From contig CACYME010000023.1 of NCBI GenBank assembly GCA_902775475.1, forward strand, positions 1 through 64,000: a stretch of DNA of 64,000 bases, written 5' to 3'. Below the pieces are notes generated by a model. That model ran no database searches. It was not told where the DNA came from and was given only the letters and a program-made list of their open reading frames with translations. Origin of the DNA: an uncultured Prevotellaceae bacterium. Lineage in GTDB: Bacteria; Bacteroidota; Bacteroidia; Bacteroidales; Bacteroidaceae. The translations under genes were made by a program, and so were the position numbers. Positions 34,734-45,031 of the stretch are shown here, one piece after another. Position 1 is the first letter of the stretch; each line of letters starts with the position of its first letter.

Positions 34734-37619
34734 ATGAAGAAATTCTTTTTCTGTGTCTCTCTCGCACTCGCGGGATTGATGACCTCCTGCATTGAAAAAA
34801 ATGAGGAGGTGGATGCCGACAAGAAGCCCTCGTGGCTTGGTGGAAGCATCTATGCGGAACTGAAGAATCCCGACCCGTCGAGGCTGACGGGCACCTTCAA
34901 CACCTACTTGCGGCTGGTCGACGACCTGGGCTACGGCGAGACCCTCAACCGCACGGGTTCGAAGACGGTGTTCCCGGCCAACGACGAGGCCTTCGGGCGT
35001 TTCTTCAGCAGTAACGACTGGGGTGTTTCGAGCTATGAACAGCTGTCGGAAGCGCAAAAGAAGCTGCTGCTCTACTCTTCGATGCTCGACAATGCCCTAC
35101 TTCTTGGCCTGCTGCCCAACGCCAGCAACGGCACCAACGACCCCATGAAGGGCGCTGCCGTGAAGCATGCCACCAACGTGAGCGTCATCGACAGCATCCA
35201 GTACATGCCCTCGCTGGCCGACATGCCCAAGGGCAACAGCTACTGGGAGAAGTACTACGACAAGGGCATCCACGTGGTGAGCGACAACACGCGCCCCATG
35301 ATGGTGCACCTGACGCGTGAGTACATGCTCAACAACGACATCACCACGCTGGGCGACCAGAGCGACTTCGCCATCCTCACTGGCAGTCCCTACACCGAGG
35401 GCACCGCCTACATCTTCAACGACAAGGTGATTAATGGCGACGTGACCTGCCAGAACGGCTATGTGCATCAGATGGAAGACGTGCTCGTGCCGCCGGGCAA
35501 CATGGCACAGGTGCTGCGCCGTCATGCACGGACGAAGTACTACAGCCGCATCCTGGACCACTTTGCTGCTCCTTATTACGACGATGCCACCACGCGCCAG
35601 TATAACGACTGGGCAAAGACCAACGGCCGTCCCGCCATCGACAGCATCTACCAGGTGCGCTATCTCAGCACCCGCTCGCAGGGGGCCAACCAGCTCACCC
35701 GCGACCCCAATGGCAACGAGCGCTCGAGCAACTTCATCTTGAACCTCGACCCGGGCTGGAACCAGTACTACCCCAGCGTGGCACAGGCTGGCAATGTCGA
35801 TATCACCATCCAGGACATCGCCGCCTTCTTCGTGCCCGACGATGACGCCGTGAAGCAGTACTTCCTGCCCGGTGGCGGCGGCTCGCACCTCATCGACATC
35901 TACGGTAGCACCCGTCAGGGAGCTGTCGTCAACGACGAGGCTCACCTCATGGAGAACATCGACTCGCTCTTCACCAAGAAACCCGAGGTCTTCGCGTCGT
36001 TCACCAAGAACCTGCTCAAGCCCCGCTTCACGCAGACCGTTCCCTCGAAGTTCCCCAACGTCACCAACGACGCCTCCGAGAACATGGGCCTGACGCTCGA
36101 CATCCTCGACCGCAAGCAGGACGGAAAGTTCGACATCACCATCGCCAACAATGGTGTCATCTACGTCATCAACGACATGATTGTGCCCGACGAGTACCGC
36201 GCCGTGCTTGCCCCCGCCTCGGAGTACCCCGACATGCGCGTGATGAACTGGGCCATCCAGGACGGACACAGCAACGGCGACTACCTGGGCGTGGACTTCA
36301 AGTACTACCTCATGGCCATGAGCGCCAACTATGCCTTCTTCATCCCTGAGGACAAGGCTTTCGACTTCTACTATGTCGACCCCACGTCGCTCGGCCATGA
36401 GGGCCCCGACGGCATGCCGCGCCCCGACGTGCTCCACTTCTACTACGACTCGCTGGCCACCCGTCAGCCCTTCGTGAAGTGCACCCGCTACTACTATAAC
36501 CCCGAGACGGGCGAGATTGACACCAGCAGCAAGCGCGACGTCGCCGTAGGCAACGTGAAGACGCAGCTGGTGGACATCCTGAACTACCACACCCTGGTTC
36601 TGAAGCAGGGCGAGGTCATCGGCGACAACCACTACTACAAGACGAAGCATGGTGGCGAGGTCTACGTGGATGGCAACATGGCCGACGGCCGCGTCATGTC
36701 GGGTGCCCAGATTGAGAACCCCGACCTGCTGCCCGCCCCGCGCATCAAGAACATCTATGCTGAAAAGAACGGCCATGCCTACCGCATCGACCGCGTCATC
36801 CAGCCGCCCCATAAGAGTGTATACGCCGTGCTCAACGAGAACAGCCAGTTTGTCGACTTCATGGAGGCATGCACTGGCTTCCAGGCCACCGACCTGCTGG
36901 CATGGGCCGGCATCTCGCCCGACGAGAAGGTGGATGCCAACGGCAATAAGCTGGGCTATTCCGAGCAAGATGCCTACACCATCTTCACCCGCAACTACAA
37001 GCTCGGCTCCACCGTCAGGGAGGATGCCTGCCTGGACTACAACGTGAAGATGTTCAATACCTACAACTACACCCTCTTTGCCCCTGACAACAACGCTATG
37101 GCCCAGGCCTATGCCAGCGGCCTGCCCCGTTGGACCGACATCGTGGCGCTCTACGAGAAGTATGCCCAGAAGGTGGAGGAGTACAATGAGAACCGTCAGG
37201 ACGGCGACCCCGACTACGAAGATGACAATGAAGACAAGGCCGACCAGGCCCGTGCCAAGGTGATGATTAAGCAGATACGCGACTTTGTGCGTTATCACTT
37301 CATGACCAACTCCATCTATGCCGACAATACCATCGACACAGGTCGTTACCAGACGCTGAGTTCTGACGAGACCGGTGTGGCCAAGGAAGTCAGGATAAGT
37401 GGTGGCAATGGCCAGATTGTCGTCAGCGACCTGAAGGCCGGTCACAGCGTCACCGTCAATGCCAGTGACGCACAGCGCCTGGTGAACAAGATGACGCGCG
37501 ACTACTGGTTCACTACGCCCCGTGCAAGTGCCTCGGCCATTGAGACCTCGTCGTTCTGCGCCGTGCACCAGATTTCGGAGCCACTCTATTACAATGCCAG
37601 CGGACGCTTCGACGAATAA
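34734..37619 (+). CDS. Four-module FAS1 (fasciclin) surface lipoprotein
   Basis: 961 residues. The lipoprotein signal is MKKFFFCVSLALAGLMTSC (Cys19). Four fasciclin-like modules are indicated by the recurring core at residues ~79 (TVFPANDEAFGRFF), ~364 (AFFVPDDDAVKQYF), ~535 (AFFIPEDKAFDFYY) and ~780 (TLFAPDNNAMAQAY). FAS1 domains mediate adhesion or ligand binding. An acidic linker (DPDYEDDNEDKAD) lies near residue 825. It is the first gene of the operon and lies 41 bp before a SusC gene, so it may be an outer-face partner of that complex in the way SusE/F proteins are for starch. The substrate is unknown. Confidence 0.87.
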   Translation: MKKFFFCVSLALAGLMTSCIEKNEEVDADKKPSWLGGSIYAELKNPDPSRLTGTFNTYLRLVDDLGYGETLNRTGSKTVFPANDEAFGRFFSSNDWGVSSYEQLSEAQKKLLLYSSMLDNALLLGLLPNASNGTNDPMKGAAVKHATNVSVIDSIQYMPSLADMPKGNSYWEKYYDKGIHVVSDNTRPMMVHLTREYMLNNDITTLGDQSDFAILTGSPYTEGTAYIFNDKVINGDVTCQNGYVHQMEDVLVPPGNMAQVLRRHARTKYYSRILDHFAAPYYDDATTRQYNDWAKTNGRPAIDSIYQVRYLSTRSQGANQLTRDPNGNERSSNFILNLDPGWNQYYPSVAQAGNVDITIQDIAAFFVPDDDAVKQYFLPGGGGSHLIDIYGSTRQGAVVNDEAHLMENIDSLFTKKPEVFASFTKNLLKPRFTQTVPSKFPNVTNDASENMGLTLDILDRKQDGKFDITIANNGVIYVINDMIVPDEYRAVLAPASEYPDMRVMNWAIQDGHSNGDYLGVDFKYYLMAMSANYAFFIPEDKAFDFYYVDPTSLGHEGPDGMPRPDVLHFYYDSLATRQPFVKCTRYYYNPETGEIDTSSKRDVAVGNVKTQLVDILNYHTLVLKQGEVIGDNHYYKTKHGGEVYVDGNMADGRVMSGAQIENPDLLPAPRIKNIYAEKNGHAYRIDRVIQPPHKSVYAVLNENSQFVDFMEACTGFQATDLLAWAGISPDEKVDANGNKLGYSEQDAYTIFTRNYKLGSTVREDACLDYNVKMFNTYNYTLFAPDNNAMAQAYASGLPRWTDIVALYEKYAQKVEEYNENRQDGDPDYEDDNEDKADQARAKVMIKQIRDFVRYHFMTNSIYADNTIDTGRYQTLSSDETGVAKEVRISGGNGQIVVSDLKAGHSVTVNASDAQRLVNKMTRDYWFTTPRASASAIETSSFCAVHQISEPLYYNASGRFDE

Positions 37620-37660
37620 CTCTATATGTTTACTACGAACTCAAAAGACTCAAGATACTT

Positions 37661-40600
37661 ATGAACGTCAAGAAATTCATACTCACAGCACTGGTGCTCG
37701 TGGTCGCGCAAGTGGCCATGGCACAGGGAGTGCGAATATCGGGTACGCTGAGCGACAATGAAGGTCCCATCATGATGGGTAACGTGGTGGAGGTCGATGC
37801 CAACAACCGTATCGTTTCGGCTGCGCAGACCGACTTCAACGGTAACTTCTCGCTCACCGTGAAGAGCACGAAGAACAAGCTGAAGTTCAGCTATGTCGGC
37901 GACAAGGATAAAGTCATCAACATCGGTTCGCAGACCGTGTTCAAGGTGCGCCTCGAGCCTGCCACCCAGCTGAAGGAAGTGAAGGTGGTGGGACGCCGCA
38001 GCAGCAGCGGTGGACTGATGCTGCAGAAGAAGGAAATCTCCACCTCGCAGCAGACCATGTCAATGGAGGCCGTCGAAGGTCTCGCCTTCACCTCGGCCGA
38101 TGAGGCCCTGCAGGGTGAGATTGCCGGTCTGGACATCGTGTCGAACTCGGGTAACCTCGGCTCAGGAACGCAGATGCGACTCCGTGGCGTCACCACCCTC
38201 TCGGCCGATGCCAACCCCCTCATCGTCGTCGACGACAAAATCTTCGACAACCCCGACGAGAACTTCGACTATGCCAATGCCGACGAGGAACAGTACTCCT
38301 CGCTGCTCTCGGTCAACGTGGAGGATATTGCCAGCATCACCGTCCTCAAGGACGCTGCCGCAACGGCCGTCTGGGGCTCGCGTGGTTCCAACGGTGTCAT
38401 CCTCATCACCACCAAGCGCGGCTCGCGCGGCAAACCTCGCGTGAACTTCTCCTACAAGTTCACCGGTACCTGGCAACCCGAGGGCTACAAGCTGCTCAAT
38501 GGTGACGACTACACCATGCTGATGAAGGAGGAGTTCTACAACCCCACCCAGCAGAGCGACCGCACCACAGGCATGGCCGAGCTGAACTACGACAAGAGCG
38601 GCTATGCCGACTGGGAGAACTGGAACAACAACACCGACTGGGTGAAGGCCGTGACGCAGTTCGGCGCCATGCACGACTATAACGTCAACCTCACTGGTGG
38701 CGGACAGAAGGCCACCTTCCGCATCTCTGCCGGCTACAAGCACCAGACGGGTACCATCATCAAGCAGAAGCTGCAGCAGTTCACCACCCGCATGGCACTC
38801 GACTACAACGTATCCGACCGCATACGCTTCATCACCAACTTCGCCCTGACCTATACCGACAACCTGAAGAACTACAGCGGACTGCTCGGTATTGCGCAGA
38901 ACCAGGCACCTAACATGGCCATCTATCGTCAGGACGGCAACGGCAACGACACGGGCGAGTACTTCCTGATGAACACTACGGCACCCGAACGCGGCGTCAC
39001 GCCCTACGACGGACAGTACTCCAGCTACGACCTCAAGGCCATACACGACCTGGGCAACCCCGTGGCCATTGGAAACCTGGCATGGTCGAAGGACAGGACC
39101 TACCGCCTGAACCCCGATTTCACCATCAAATACGAGATTCTGGGCACCGAGGCCGAGAAGAGCCGCCTGACCTTCAATGGTCGTGTGGCCTTCGATATCT
39201 TTGCAGAGAGCACGCCTAACTACTATCCCGCAGCATTGGCCAACGCGCAGTGGACGGCCGGTAACTATAACTCTACGAGCAACTCTGAGTATAACCGTAT
39301 GAAGATTGAAGGACGCGCTGAGCTGGTATTCACACCCTATTTCAAGAATCGCGACTGGTCGGCCACCATGCTGGCCCGCTACGACGTGAGCTCGCAGAGC
39401 AGCACCAAGCAGGGAGTGAGCATGAATCACCTGCCCAATGGTATCACCAGCAGCACCGTCGACGCATCACCCGGCACACCAAGCAGCAGCAATGGAAGGT
39501 CGAAGTCGCAGTCGGCGACCTACAACGGCCACGTCAGCTACAAGGATGGCCGTTACAGCCTGGGTCTCTCCCTGCGTGCCGATGGTGACTCGAAGTTCGG
39601 CCCGAAGAACAAGTGGGCAGTCTTCCCCGGTGTGTCACTGCGTTACAACATCAACGAGGAGCCGTTCATGAAGTGGTCGGAAAAATGGCTCTCCATGCTC
39701 GGACTGCGCTACTCATGGGGTATGAACGGTAAGGCACCCAGCAGTGACTACCTCTTCTTCAATACTTATAATGTGTCGTCGGGCAGCTACGGTAAGGGTA
39801 ATACCAACCTGGCCAACTATGCCACCCTCGACGGACTGAAGCTCGACGACCTGCGCTGGGAGAAAACTACCAGCTATAACATCGGTTTCAACCTCGGACT
39901 GTGGAACAACCGCATTGAGGCCGATTTCGACTACTATTACAAGAATACCACCGACATGCTGATGGGAGGTGTTAGCATCCCCTCCTTCACCGGATGGTCG
40001 TCGATGTCTTACGCCAACGTGGGCCGCATGACCAACGAAGGTTGGGAGCTGAACCTCACCGCCAAGAACTTCGTCAAGGTGGGCAAGTTCTCGGCCGACT
40101 TCTCCATCAACATGGCTCAGAATACCAACCTGCTCAAGGAGATGGAACCCAGCGTGCTTGAGGCCATCAACGGAACGACGTGGAATCCCGCAAGTCGTGG
40201 CACCTATCCCATCCGCGTGCAGGTGAACAATTCGCTCGGTTCCATCTATGGCTTCCATTACAAGGGGGTTTACCAGTACACCTACGACTATCTGCAGAAC
40301 TACGCCAAGGAGAACAACCTCACCGCTGCCGAGTATGAGAGCTGGATTAACGATTTCCTGGCCAGCGGCAAGACGGCTCCTGTGGCCGTGGGTGCTGACG
40401 GCAAGGTCATCATGGTCACCGCAACGGGCCAGCCGCAGCGCCTGAAGTATGCCTATGGCACCGCTTCGGAGACCAACTTCCAGGGTGGTGATGCCATCTA
40501 CGAGGACATTAACCACGACGGACAGATTAACGCCCTCGACGTGGTATACCTGGGCAACTCGCTGCCGAAGATTAACGGCGGTTTCAACCTCACGCTGAAA

Positions 40601-41053
40601 TACGGACGCTGGCAGCTGAAGGGACGTTTCACCTACCGCTTCGGCAACAAGGTGGTGAACAGCGCTCGCCTGAGTCTGGAGCAGATGTATGGCACCAACA
40701 ATCAGAGTGCTACCGTGAACTACCGCTGGCGCAAGGATGGCGACGTCACGCCTATGCCGCGAGCCATGTATCAGTCGGGATGGAACCATCAGAACTCCGA
40801 CCGCTACGTCGAGGACGGAGGATTCGTGCGCTTCCAGAACCTGCAGATTTCCTATAGCTTCGACAAGAAGCTCATCAAGAAATGGGGACTGAACAACCTG
40901 CAGGCCTACGCTTCGCTGAACAACCTCTATGTGTGGACCAAGTACAGCGGCATCGACCCAGAGGTGTCGGCACGCGGCTATAACCCCGCCATCGACAACT
41001 CCAGGACACCGCGCTCGAAGCAGTTCACGCTGACGCTGAACGTGGGATTCTAA
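37661..41053 (+). CDS. SusC/RagA-family TonB-dependent transporter (first pair)
   Basis: 1,130 residues. The signal peptide is at 1-21 (VAMAQ). An N-terminal carboxypeptidase-regulatory-like beta domain (about 25-110) is followed by the plug, with the family hallmarks DEALQGEIAGLDIVS and LKDAAATAVWGSRGSNGVI, and then a 22-strand barrel ending LTLNVGF with the terminal Phe typical of outer-membrane proteins. It pairs with the SusD gene 62 bp downstream. SusCD complexes import glycans or, less often, peptides. No glycosidase is in this operon, so the cargo is not predictable from neighbours. Confidence 0.95.
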   Translation: MNVKKFILTALVLVVAQVAMAQGVRISGTLSDNEGPIMMGNVVEVDANNRIVSAAQTDFNGNFSLTVKSTKNKLKFSYVGDKDKVINIGSQTVFKVRLEPATQLKEVKVVGRRSSSGGLMLQKKEISTSQQTMSMEAVEGLAFTSADEALQGEIAGLDIVSNSGNLGSGTQMRLRGVTTLSADANPLIVVDDKIFDNPDENFDYANADEEQYSSLLSVNVEDIASITVLKDAAATAVWGSRGSNGVILITTKRGSRGKPRVNFSYKFTGTWQPEGYKLLNGDDYTMLMKEEFYNPTQQSDRTTGMAELNYDKSGYADWENWNNNTDWVKAVTQFGAMHDYNVNLTGGGQKATFRISAGYKHQTGTIIKQKLQQFTTRMALDYNVSDRIRFITNFALTYTDNLKNYSGLLGIAQNQAPNMAIYRQDGNGNDTGEYFLMNTTAPERGVTPYDGQYSSYDLKAIHDLGNPVAIGNLAWSKDRTYRLNPDFTIKYEILGTEAEKSRLTFNGRVAFDIFAESTPNYYPAALANAQWTAGNYNSTSNSEYNRMKIEGRAELVFTPYFKNRDWSATMLARYDVSSQSSTKQGVSMNHLPNGITSSTVDASPGTPSSSNGRSKSQSATYNGHVSYKDGRYSLGLSLRADGDSKFGPKNKWAVFPGVSLRYNINEEPFMKWSEKWLSMLGLRYSWGMNGKAPSSDYLFFNTYNVSSGSYGKGNTNLANYATLDGLKLDDLRWEKTTSYNIGFNLGLWNNRIEADFDYYYKNTTDMLMGGVSIPSFTGWSSMSYANVGRMTNEGWELNLTAKNFVKVGKFSADFSINMAQNTNLLKEMEPSVLEAINGTTWNPASRGTYPIRVQVNNSLGSIYGFHYKGVYQYTYDYLQNYAKENNLTAAEYESWINDFLASGKTAPVAVGADGKVIMVTATGQPQRLKYAYGTASETNFQGGDAIYEDINHDGQINALDVVYLGNSLPKINGGFNLTLKYGRWQLKGRFTYRFGNKVVNSARLSLEQMYGTNNQSATVNYRWRKDGDVTPMPRAMYQSGWNHQNSDRYVEDGGFVRFQNLQISYSFDKKLIKKWGLNNLQAYASLNNLYVWTKYSGIDPEVSARGYNPAIDNSRTPRSKQFTLTLNVGF

Positions 41054-41057
41054 ACAG

Positions 41058-41085
41058 CAAATTAGTAATTAGGAATTAGAATTCG
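41058..41085. repeat. ATTAGTA heptamer tract before the first SusD gene
   Basis: AAATTAGTAATTAGGAATTAG, the same unit as at 50121-50152 before the second SusD gene, so each SusC-SusD junction carries the same repeat. Confidence 0.75.
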
Positions 41086-41115
41086 AGCTTTGCTCGCTTT
41101 CAAAAAGAAAGAATT

Positions 41116-42867
41116 ATGATTACCAGAATATATAAAATAATGTGTGCCACAGTAGCAGCCTGCTTGTTCACCGGCTGCGTGGACACCATCATCCTGCCCG
41201 ACGACAAGACCGTCGACGAGGACTTCTGGCAGACGAAGGAAGACGTGGCGTCGATGGTCAACGGTGCCTATGCGGCACTGGCTTCCAACGATGTGCTGTC
41301 GCGCTTCATCGTCTGGGGCGACTTCAGAAGCGACGAGCTGTTGCGTACGTCATCGGCCGACATTAGCACTACGACTACTGCCCTCGACGAGATTGCCGCC
41401 GTGAATATGCAGACCACCAACCAGTATGCTGAGTGGGCTTCTCTCTACACCGTCATCAACCGATGCAACATTGTGCTCGAAAGGGCCGAGGAAGTGATGA
41501 CCATCGACCCCAACTACACGTTGGGTGACTATCAGGTGGACCGCTCTCAGATGCTTGCACTGCGCGCCCTGTGCTACTTCTACCTGGTGCGTAACTTCCG
41601 CGACGTGCCCTATATCACGGAGGCTTATATGAACAGTAGCAAGGACACACAGGTGGCTCAGTCGGCACCCGAATTCGTGGTGGACAACTGTATTGCTGAC
41701 CTGGAGGAAGCTGCCAAGACGGCCATTGCTGCCCGCAGCTACAGCGTGAGCGCCTGGCGTCGAGTGGGGTGGTTGACCGACGATGGCATCAACGCCATCC
41801 TGGCCGACATCTATCTCTGGCGTGCCAGCGTGAAGCATAGTGCTGCCGACTACCAGCAGTGCATCAGTTACTGCGACAAGGTCATTGCTTCGAAACGCTC
41901 GCAGCACGTGCGTGGACGTAACGAGGTGGTGGAGAAAGACTATCCTCTGGCCGACGGCGACGAAATGTACTACGAGCTGTTCTTTGAGCAGAATGCCGAG
42001 GAGAGTATCTTCGAGATACAGTCGAGAGATAATAGCGCTTTCAACCAGTACTATTACAAGTATAAAGGCTTCGCCGGCAATGCAGGTGAGGGATGGCTCA
42101 AGGCCGCCAACATGTTCGGCAGTGCTGCCACGTCAATCACCAGTATTGGTTCCTATGTGTTCGTCAACAACGACCTGCGCTTCTACGCTGCCTGCTACGT
42201 TCCGAGCGACGGCGAGGAGTCGTACCACGTGAGGAAGCTGATTTCGAACAACCCGGTGCAGACGAAGACGCTCACCGCACAGCGCGAGGACGTCAGTGCA
42301 GTGTCGAACCGCAACTACAACGTCTATCGCCTGACCGACGTGATGCTGATGAAGGCTGAGGCCCAGGTGCAGCTGGTGGACACGGCATGGAGCAGTGAAG
42401 ACCAGGCAGCAGCCCTGCGCGAAGCTTTCAATCTGGTTCAGGCAGTGAATACACGCTCCATCTATCAGGATAACCTGACCGATTCGATGAAGTGGGCTTC
42501 TTTCCGTTCCTATAGCAAGCAGCAGTTCGAAGAACTTGTCATGCAGGAGCGTCTGCGTGAGTTCTGCTTCGAGGGTCGCCGCTGGTATGACCTCCTGCGC
42601 TACAACTACCGCCATGTGGAGGGCGTGGACTACAACCGCACCATGGCGCAGATTATCGATGCCGGTGAGCAGCTCGTGGCCAACAGCGACGACATGCTTA
42701 CGCTGATGACGCGCAGCCGTGGCTCGGAGGCTTCGGGTGTGAAAGCCAAGATGCAAAACGAGGCTTACCTCTATATGCCGGTGCCCAACAGAGACATCAT
42801 CGTTTGTCCGCTGCTGCGCCAGAACCCGGCATACAAGGATAGCAAAGAATATGAAAAGACTTATTAA
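41116..42867 (+). CDS. SusD/RagB-family lipoprotein (first pair)
   Basis: 583 residues. The lipoprotein signal ends CLFTGC. The alpha-helical TPR-like SusD fold is shown by DEDFWQTKEDVASMVNGAYAA, MLALRALCYFYLVRNFRDVPY and the C-terminal FEELVMQERLREFCFEGRRW, then LLRYNYRHV. It is the lid that captures ligand for the SusC barrel. The short gap before it contains an ATTAGTAATTAG-type repeat and a GAATTCGAGCTTTGCTCGC hairpin. The next gene's annotated frame overlaps its end by 17 bp, but I prefer a start 19 bp after its stop. Confidence 0.95.
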   Translation: MITRIYKIMCATVAACLFTGCVDTIILPDDKTVDEDFWQTKEDVASMVNGAYAALASNDVLSRFIVWGDFRSDELLRTSSADISTTTTALDEIAAVNMQTTNQYAEWASLYTVINRCNIVLERAEEVMTIDPNYTLGDYQVDRSQMLALRALCYFYLVRNFRDVPYITEAYMNSSKDTQVAQSAPEFVVDNCIADLEEAAKTAIAARSYSVSAWRRVGWLTDDGINAILADIYLWRASVKHSAADYQQCISYCDKVIASKRSQHVRGRNEVVEKDYPLADGDEMYYELFFEQNAEESIFEIQSRDNSAFNQYYYKYKGFAGNAGEGWLKAANMFGSAATSITSIGSYVFVNNDLRFYAACYVPSDGEESYHVRKLISNNPVQTKTLTAQREDVSAVSNRNYNVYRLTDVMLMKAEAQVQLVDTAWSSEDQAAALREAFNLVQAVNTRSIYQDNLTDSMKWASFRSYSKQQFEELVMQERLREFCFEGRRWYDLLRYNYRHVEGVDYNRTMAQIIDAGEQLVANSDDMLTLMTRSRGSEASGVKAKMQNEAYLYMPVPNRDIIVCPLLRQNPAYKDSKEYEKTY

Positions 42868-42873
42868 TAGAAA

Positions 42874-42880
42874 AGGAGGA
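42874..42880 (+). promoter_or_regulatory. Strong Shine-Dalgarno site
   Basis: AAGGAGG placed 6 bp before the ATG at 42887. Such sites are rare elsewhere in this window, and it decides the start of the FAS1 gene against the ATG at 42851. Confidence 0.65.
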
Positions 42881-42886
42881 ATAACA

Positions 42887-45016
42887 ATGAAGAACAAACC
42901 GTTTATGACAAGTAGGCGTCTGCTTACCGAGGCGTTGTCGCTGCTGGGGCTGATGCTGGTGGTCAGCTGCAACCCGGAGCCCGACGAGTCGGACCTCTTT
43001 ACTGCCACTGGCGAGACGGCTGCCGACTATATCAAGCGCAAGCCTGAACTGGCGTCGTTCGACTATATCCTGAACCGTGTAGGTCTCGACCGCAATCTCT
43101 CGGCCTATGGCGAATACACCTGCTTCATTCCTACCAATGATGCCGTTGATGCCTACCTGAAGAAACTCTATAACGACGAGGAAGCCGTCATTCCTCACAA
43201 CGGCATGACGGAGCTGTCGCTCGAGGGACTTTCTGACAGTCTCTGCAACGACATCGCCAAATATCACCTTGTGGCCGGTTCAACGCTCACCACTATCGAC
43301 ATTGGCGGTGGCAGCAGCTCCATCAGCACGTTGCTCCGCATTCCCGTGGCCAGCGATGGCTCAACCGGAAAAATCATGCTCAACCAAGTGGCCACCATCA
43401 TCGAGCCCGACAGCCTGGTGATTAACGGCGTGGTGCACGTCATTGACTCAGTGATTCCGCGTAACACCCGTCTGTTGCCTGAAGAGATGGACCGCCATTC
43501 GGAGTTCAGCATCTTCAATGAGGCCCTGAAGTTGACGGGCCTGGCCGACTCGCTGAGGAAGTCGAAGAAAGACGAAGAGTACACCATCACCGACATCAAG
43601 GATGTTGATACGAACAAGAGCGACCTCTACCATCCGGAAGAGTGCTTGGTGAAGTACACTATCTTCGCCGAGACTGATGAGGTGATGCGCAAGAACGGCA
43701 TCAACAACATCGACGACCTCATTAGGTTTGCCAATGAAGTCTATGGAAATGCTGCTGAGTGGTATGACTATCCGGCAGAGAAGGGCATCACCATCAGTAC
43801 TGGTGATGACTATACCAACCGCTTCAACACGCTCAATATGTTCGTTGCCTACCATCTGCTCTATGCCGGTATGCCTGAGGACGAGCTGCTCTATGAGGAG
43901 AACACGAAATGGAAGAACAACAAGACGTGGAACTATGTGAATGATGCTCAGCCTTTTGACTACTACGAGACGATGCTGCCCTGCACTATCCTGAAGATTT
44001 GGCAGCCGCAGCCGAAGTTGGCCAAGAAGACACTCTACATCAACCGCTATCTCACCTATAACACACTGACCGACGAGCTGGGAACGATGGGTAGCGCAGA
44101 GATGCACCAGGAAGTCACAGGCCTGGGACTGGGCGTAAAGATTAACCGTTCGTCAGACAATGATGGTGTCTCGCCTTACAACATCATGACTTACAATGGT
44201 TATATTCACAGCATCCAGAGCATGCTGGTGTATACTTCGCAAGTGCCCAAGGGCGTGCTGCATGAGCGCATGCGCTTCGACAGTACCACCTTCCTCGTGG
44301 AGTTCATCAACAATGGCATTCGCATGTCGACGAACAGCGAAATGAGAACACTCAACGGTGGTGGCAGTGGTAACCGTGTGGCCTTCCCCCTGAACTATTT
44401 CGACAATGTGGTAAGCTACACTTCGGAGAACCGTTTCCGCTACAACATCAAGGGTGCCTACAATGCCTGGCAGTCCGATACCTTCCAGGGTTGGGGTGAC
44501 TATGACCTGGCCATCAAGTTGCCGCCCATCCCGACGGGCAACTATGAGTTCCGCATCTTCTATACGCCGATGTCGCACGGAGGCATGATGCAGTTCTACA
44601 TGGGCAATAATTCGTCGCTGCAGTCGATGATGGCTCTCGACATTCCTCTCGATGTCCGTATCCCCATCGACGACCCGCGCATCGGTTCCACTCACTTCTA
44701 TGAGGAGGACGACCTGGGCGTGGCTACTGACGCTGCCCTTCGCAACCGCGGCTACATGCGTGGCTCGTTCAGCTATGTGGACCACCCCGAATATGGCGAT
44801 GGCAACAGCACCGACCACAACATGCGCTCCGACCTTCGCAATGCCTCGCTGCGCAAGATTATGTGCCGCCAGCAGTTCCGCCAGAGCGACGAGCACTGGT
44901 TCCGCATCAAGAACGTCATCAGCGACGAAACAGACCTGAAGTGGCAGTTCGACTACATTGAGTTTGTGCCGTTAGACATTGTGGACAACGACACCTATTC
45001 TGAGGACTGGTTCTAA
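42887..45016 (+). CDS. FAS1-domain surface lipoprotein (second)
   Basis: 709 residues. The lipobox is LGLMLVVSC. Two fasciclin-like modules lie at about 35-210 (core YTCFIPTNDAVDAYL near 77) and 210-450 (KYTIFAETDEVMRKNG near 255). A C-terminal region (about 470-709) without FAS1 marks has many Tyr and Phe and jelly-roll-like strands (GNYEFRIFYTPMSHGGMMQF). An alternative ATG at 42851 would overlap SusD, but the AAGGAGG before 42887 favours this start. The next lipoprotein gene begins 15 bp downstream. Its position directly after SusD is that of SusE/F-type ligand-binding lipoproteins. Confidence 0.87.
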   Translation: MKNKPFMTSRRLLTEALSLLGLMLVVSCNPEPDESDLFTATGETAADYIKRKPELASFDYILNRVGLDRNLSAYGEYTCFIPTNDAVDAYLKKLYNDEEAVIPHNGMTELSLEGLSDSLCNDIAKYHLVAGSTLTTIDIGGGSSSISTLLRIPVASDGSTGKIMLNQVATIIEPDSLVINGVVHVIDSVIPRNTRLLPEEMDRHSEFSIFNEALKLTGLADSLRKSKKDEEYTITDIKDVDTNKSDLYHPEECLVKYTIFAETDEVMRKNGINNIDDLIRFANEVYGNAAEWYDYPAEKGITISTGDDYTNRFNTLNMFVAYHLLYAGMPEDELLYEENTKWKNNKTWNYVNDAQPFDYYETMLPCTILKIWQPQPKLAKKTLYINRYLTYNTLTDELGTMGSAEMHQEVTGLGLGVKINRSSDNDGVSPYNIMTYNGYIHSIQSMLVYTSQVPKGVLHERMRFDSTTFLVEFINNGIRMSTNSEMRTLNGGGSGNRVAFPLNYFDNVVSYTSENRFRYNIKGAYNAWQSDTFQGWGDYDLAIKLPPIPTGNYEFRIFYTPMSHGGMMQFYMGNNSSLQSMMALDIPLDVRIPIDDPRIGSTHFYEEDDLGVATDAALRNRGYMRGSFSYVDHPEYGDGNSTDHNMRSDLRNASLRKIMCRQQFRQSDEHWFRIKNVISDETDLKWQFDYIEFVPLDIVDNDTYSEDWF

Positions 45017-45031
45017 TAAACACTATAATAA

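Noticed and set aside
35097-37568. 823-codon open frame antisense to the four-module FAS1 gene
   Set aside because: Shadow of a codon-biased gene; no signal peptide or domain.
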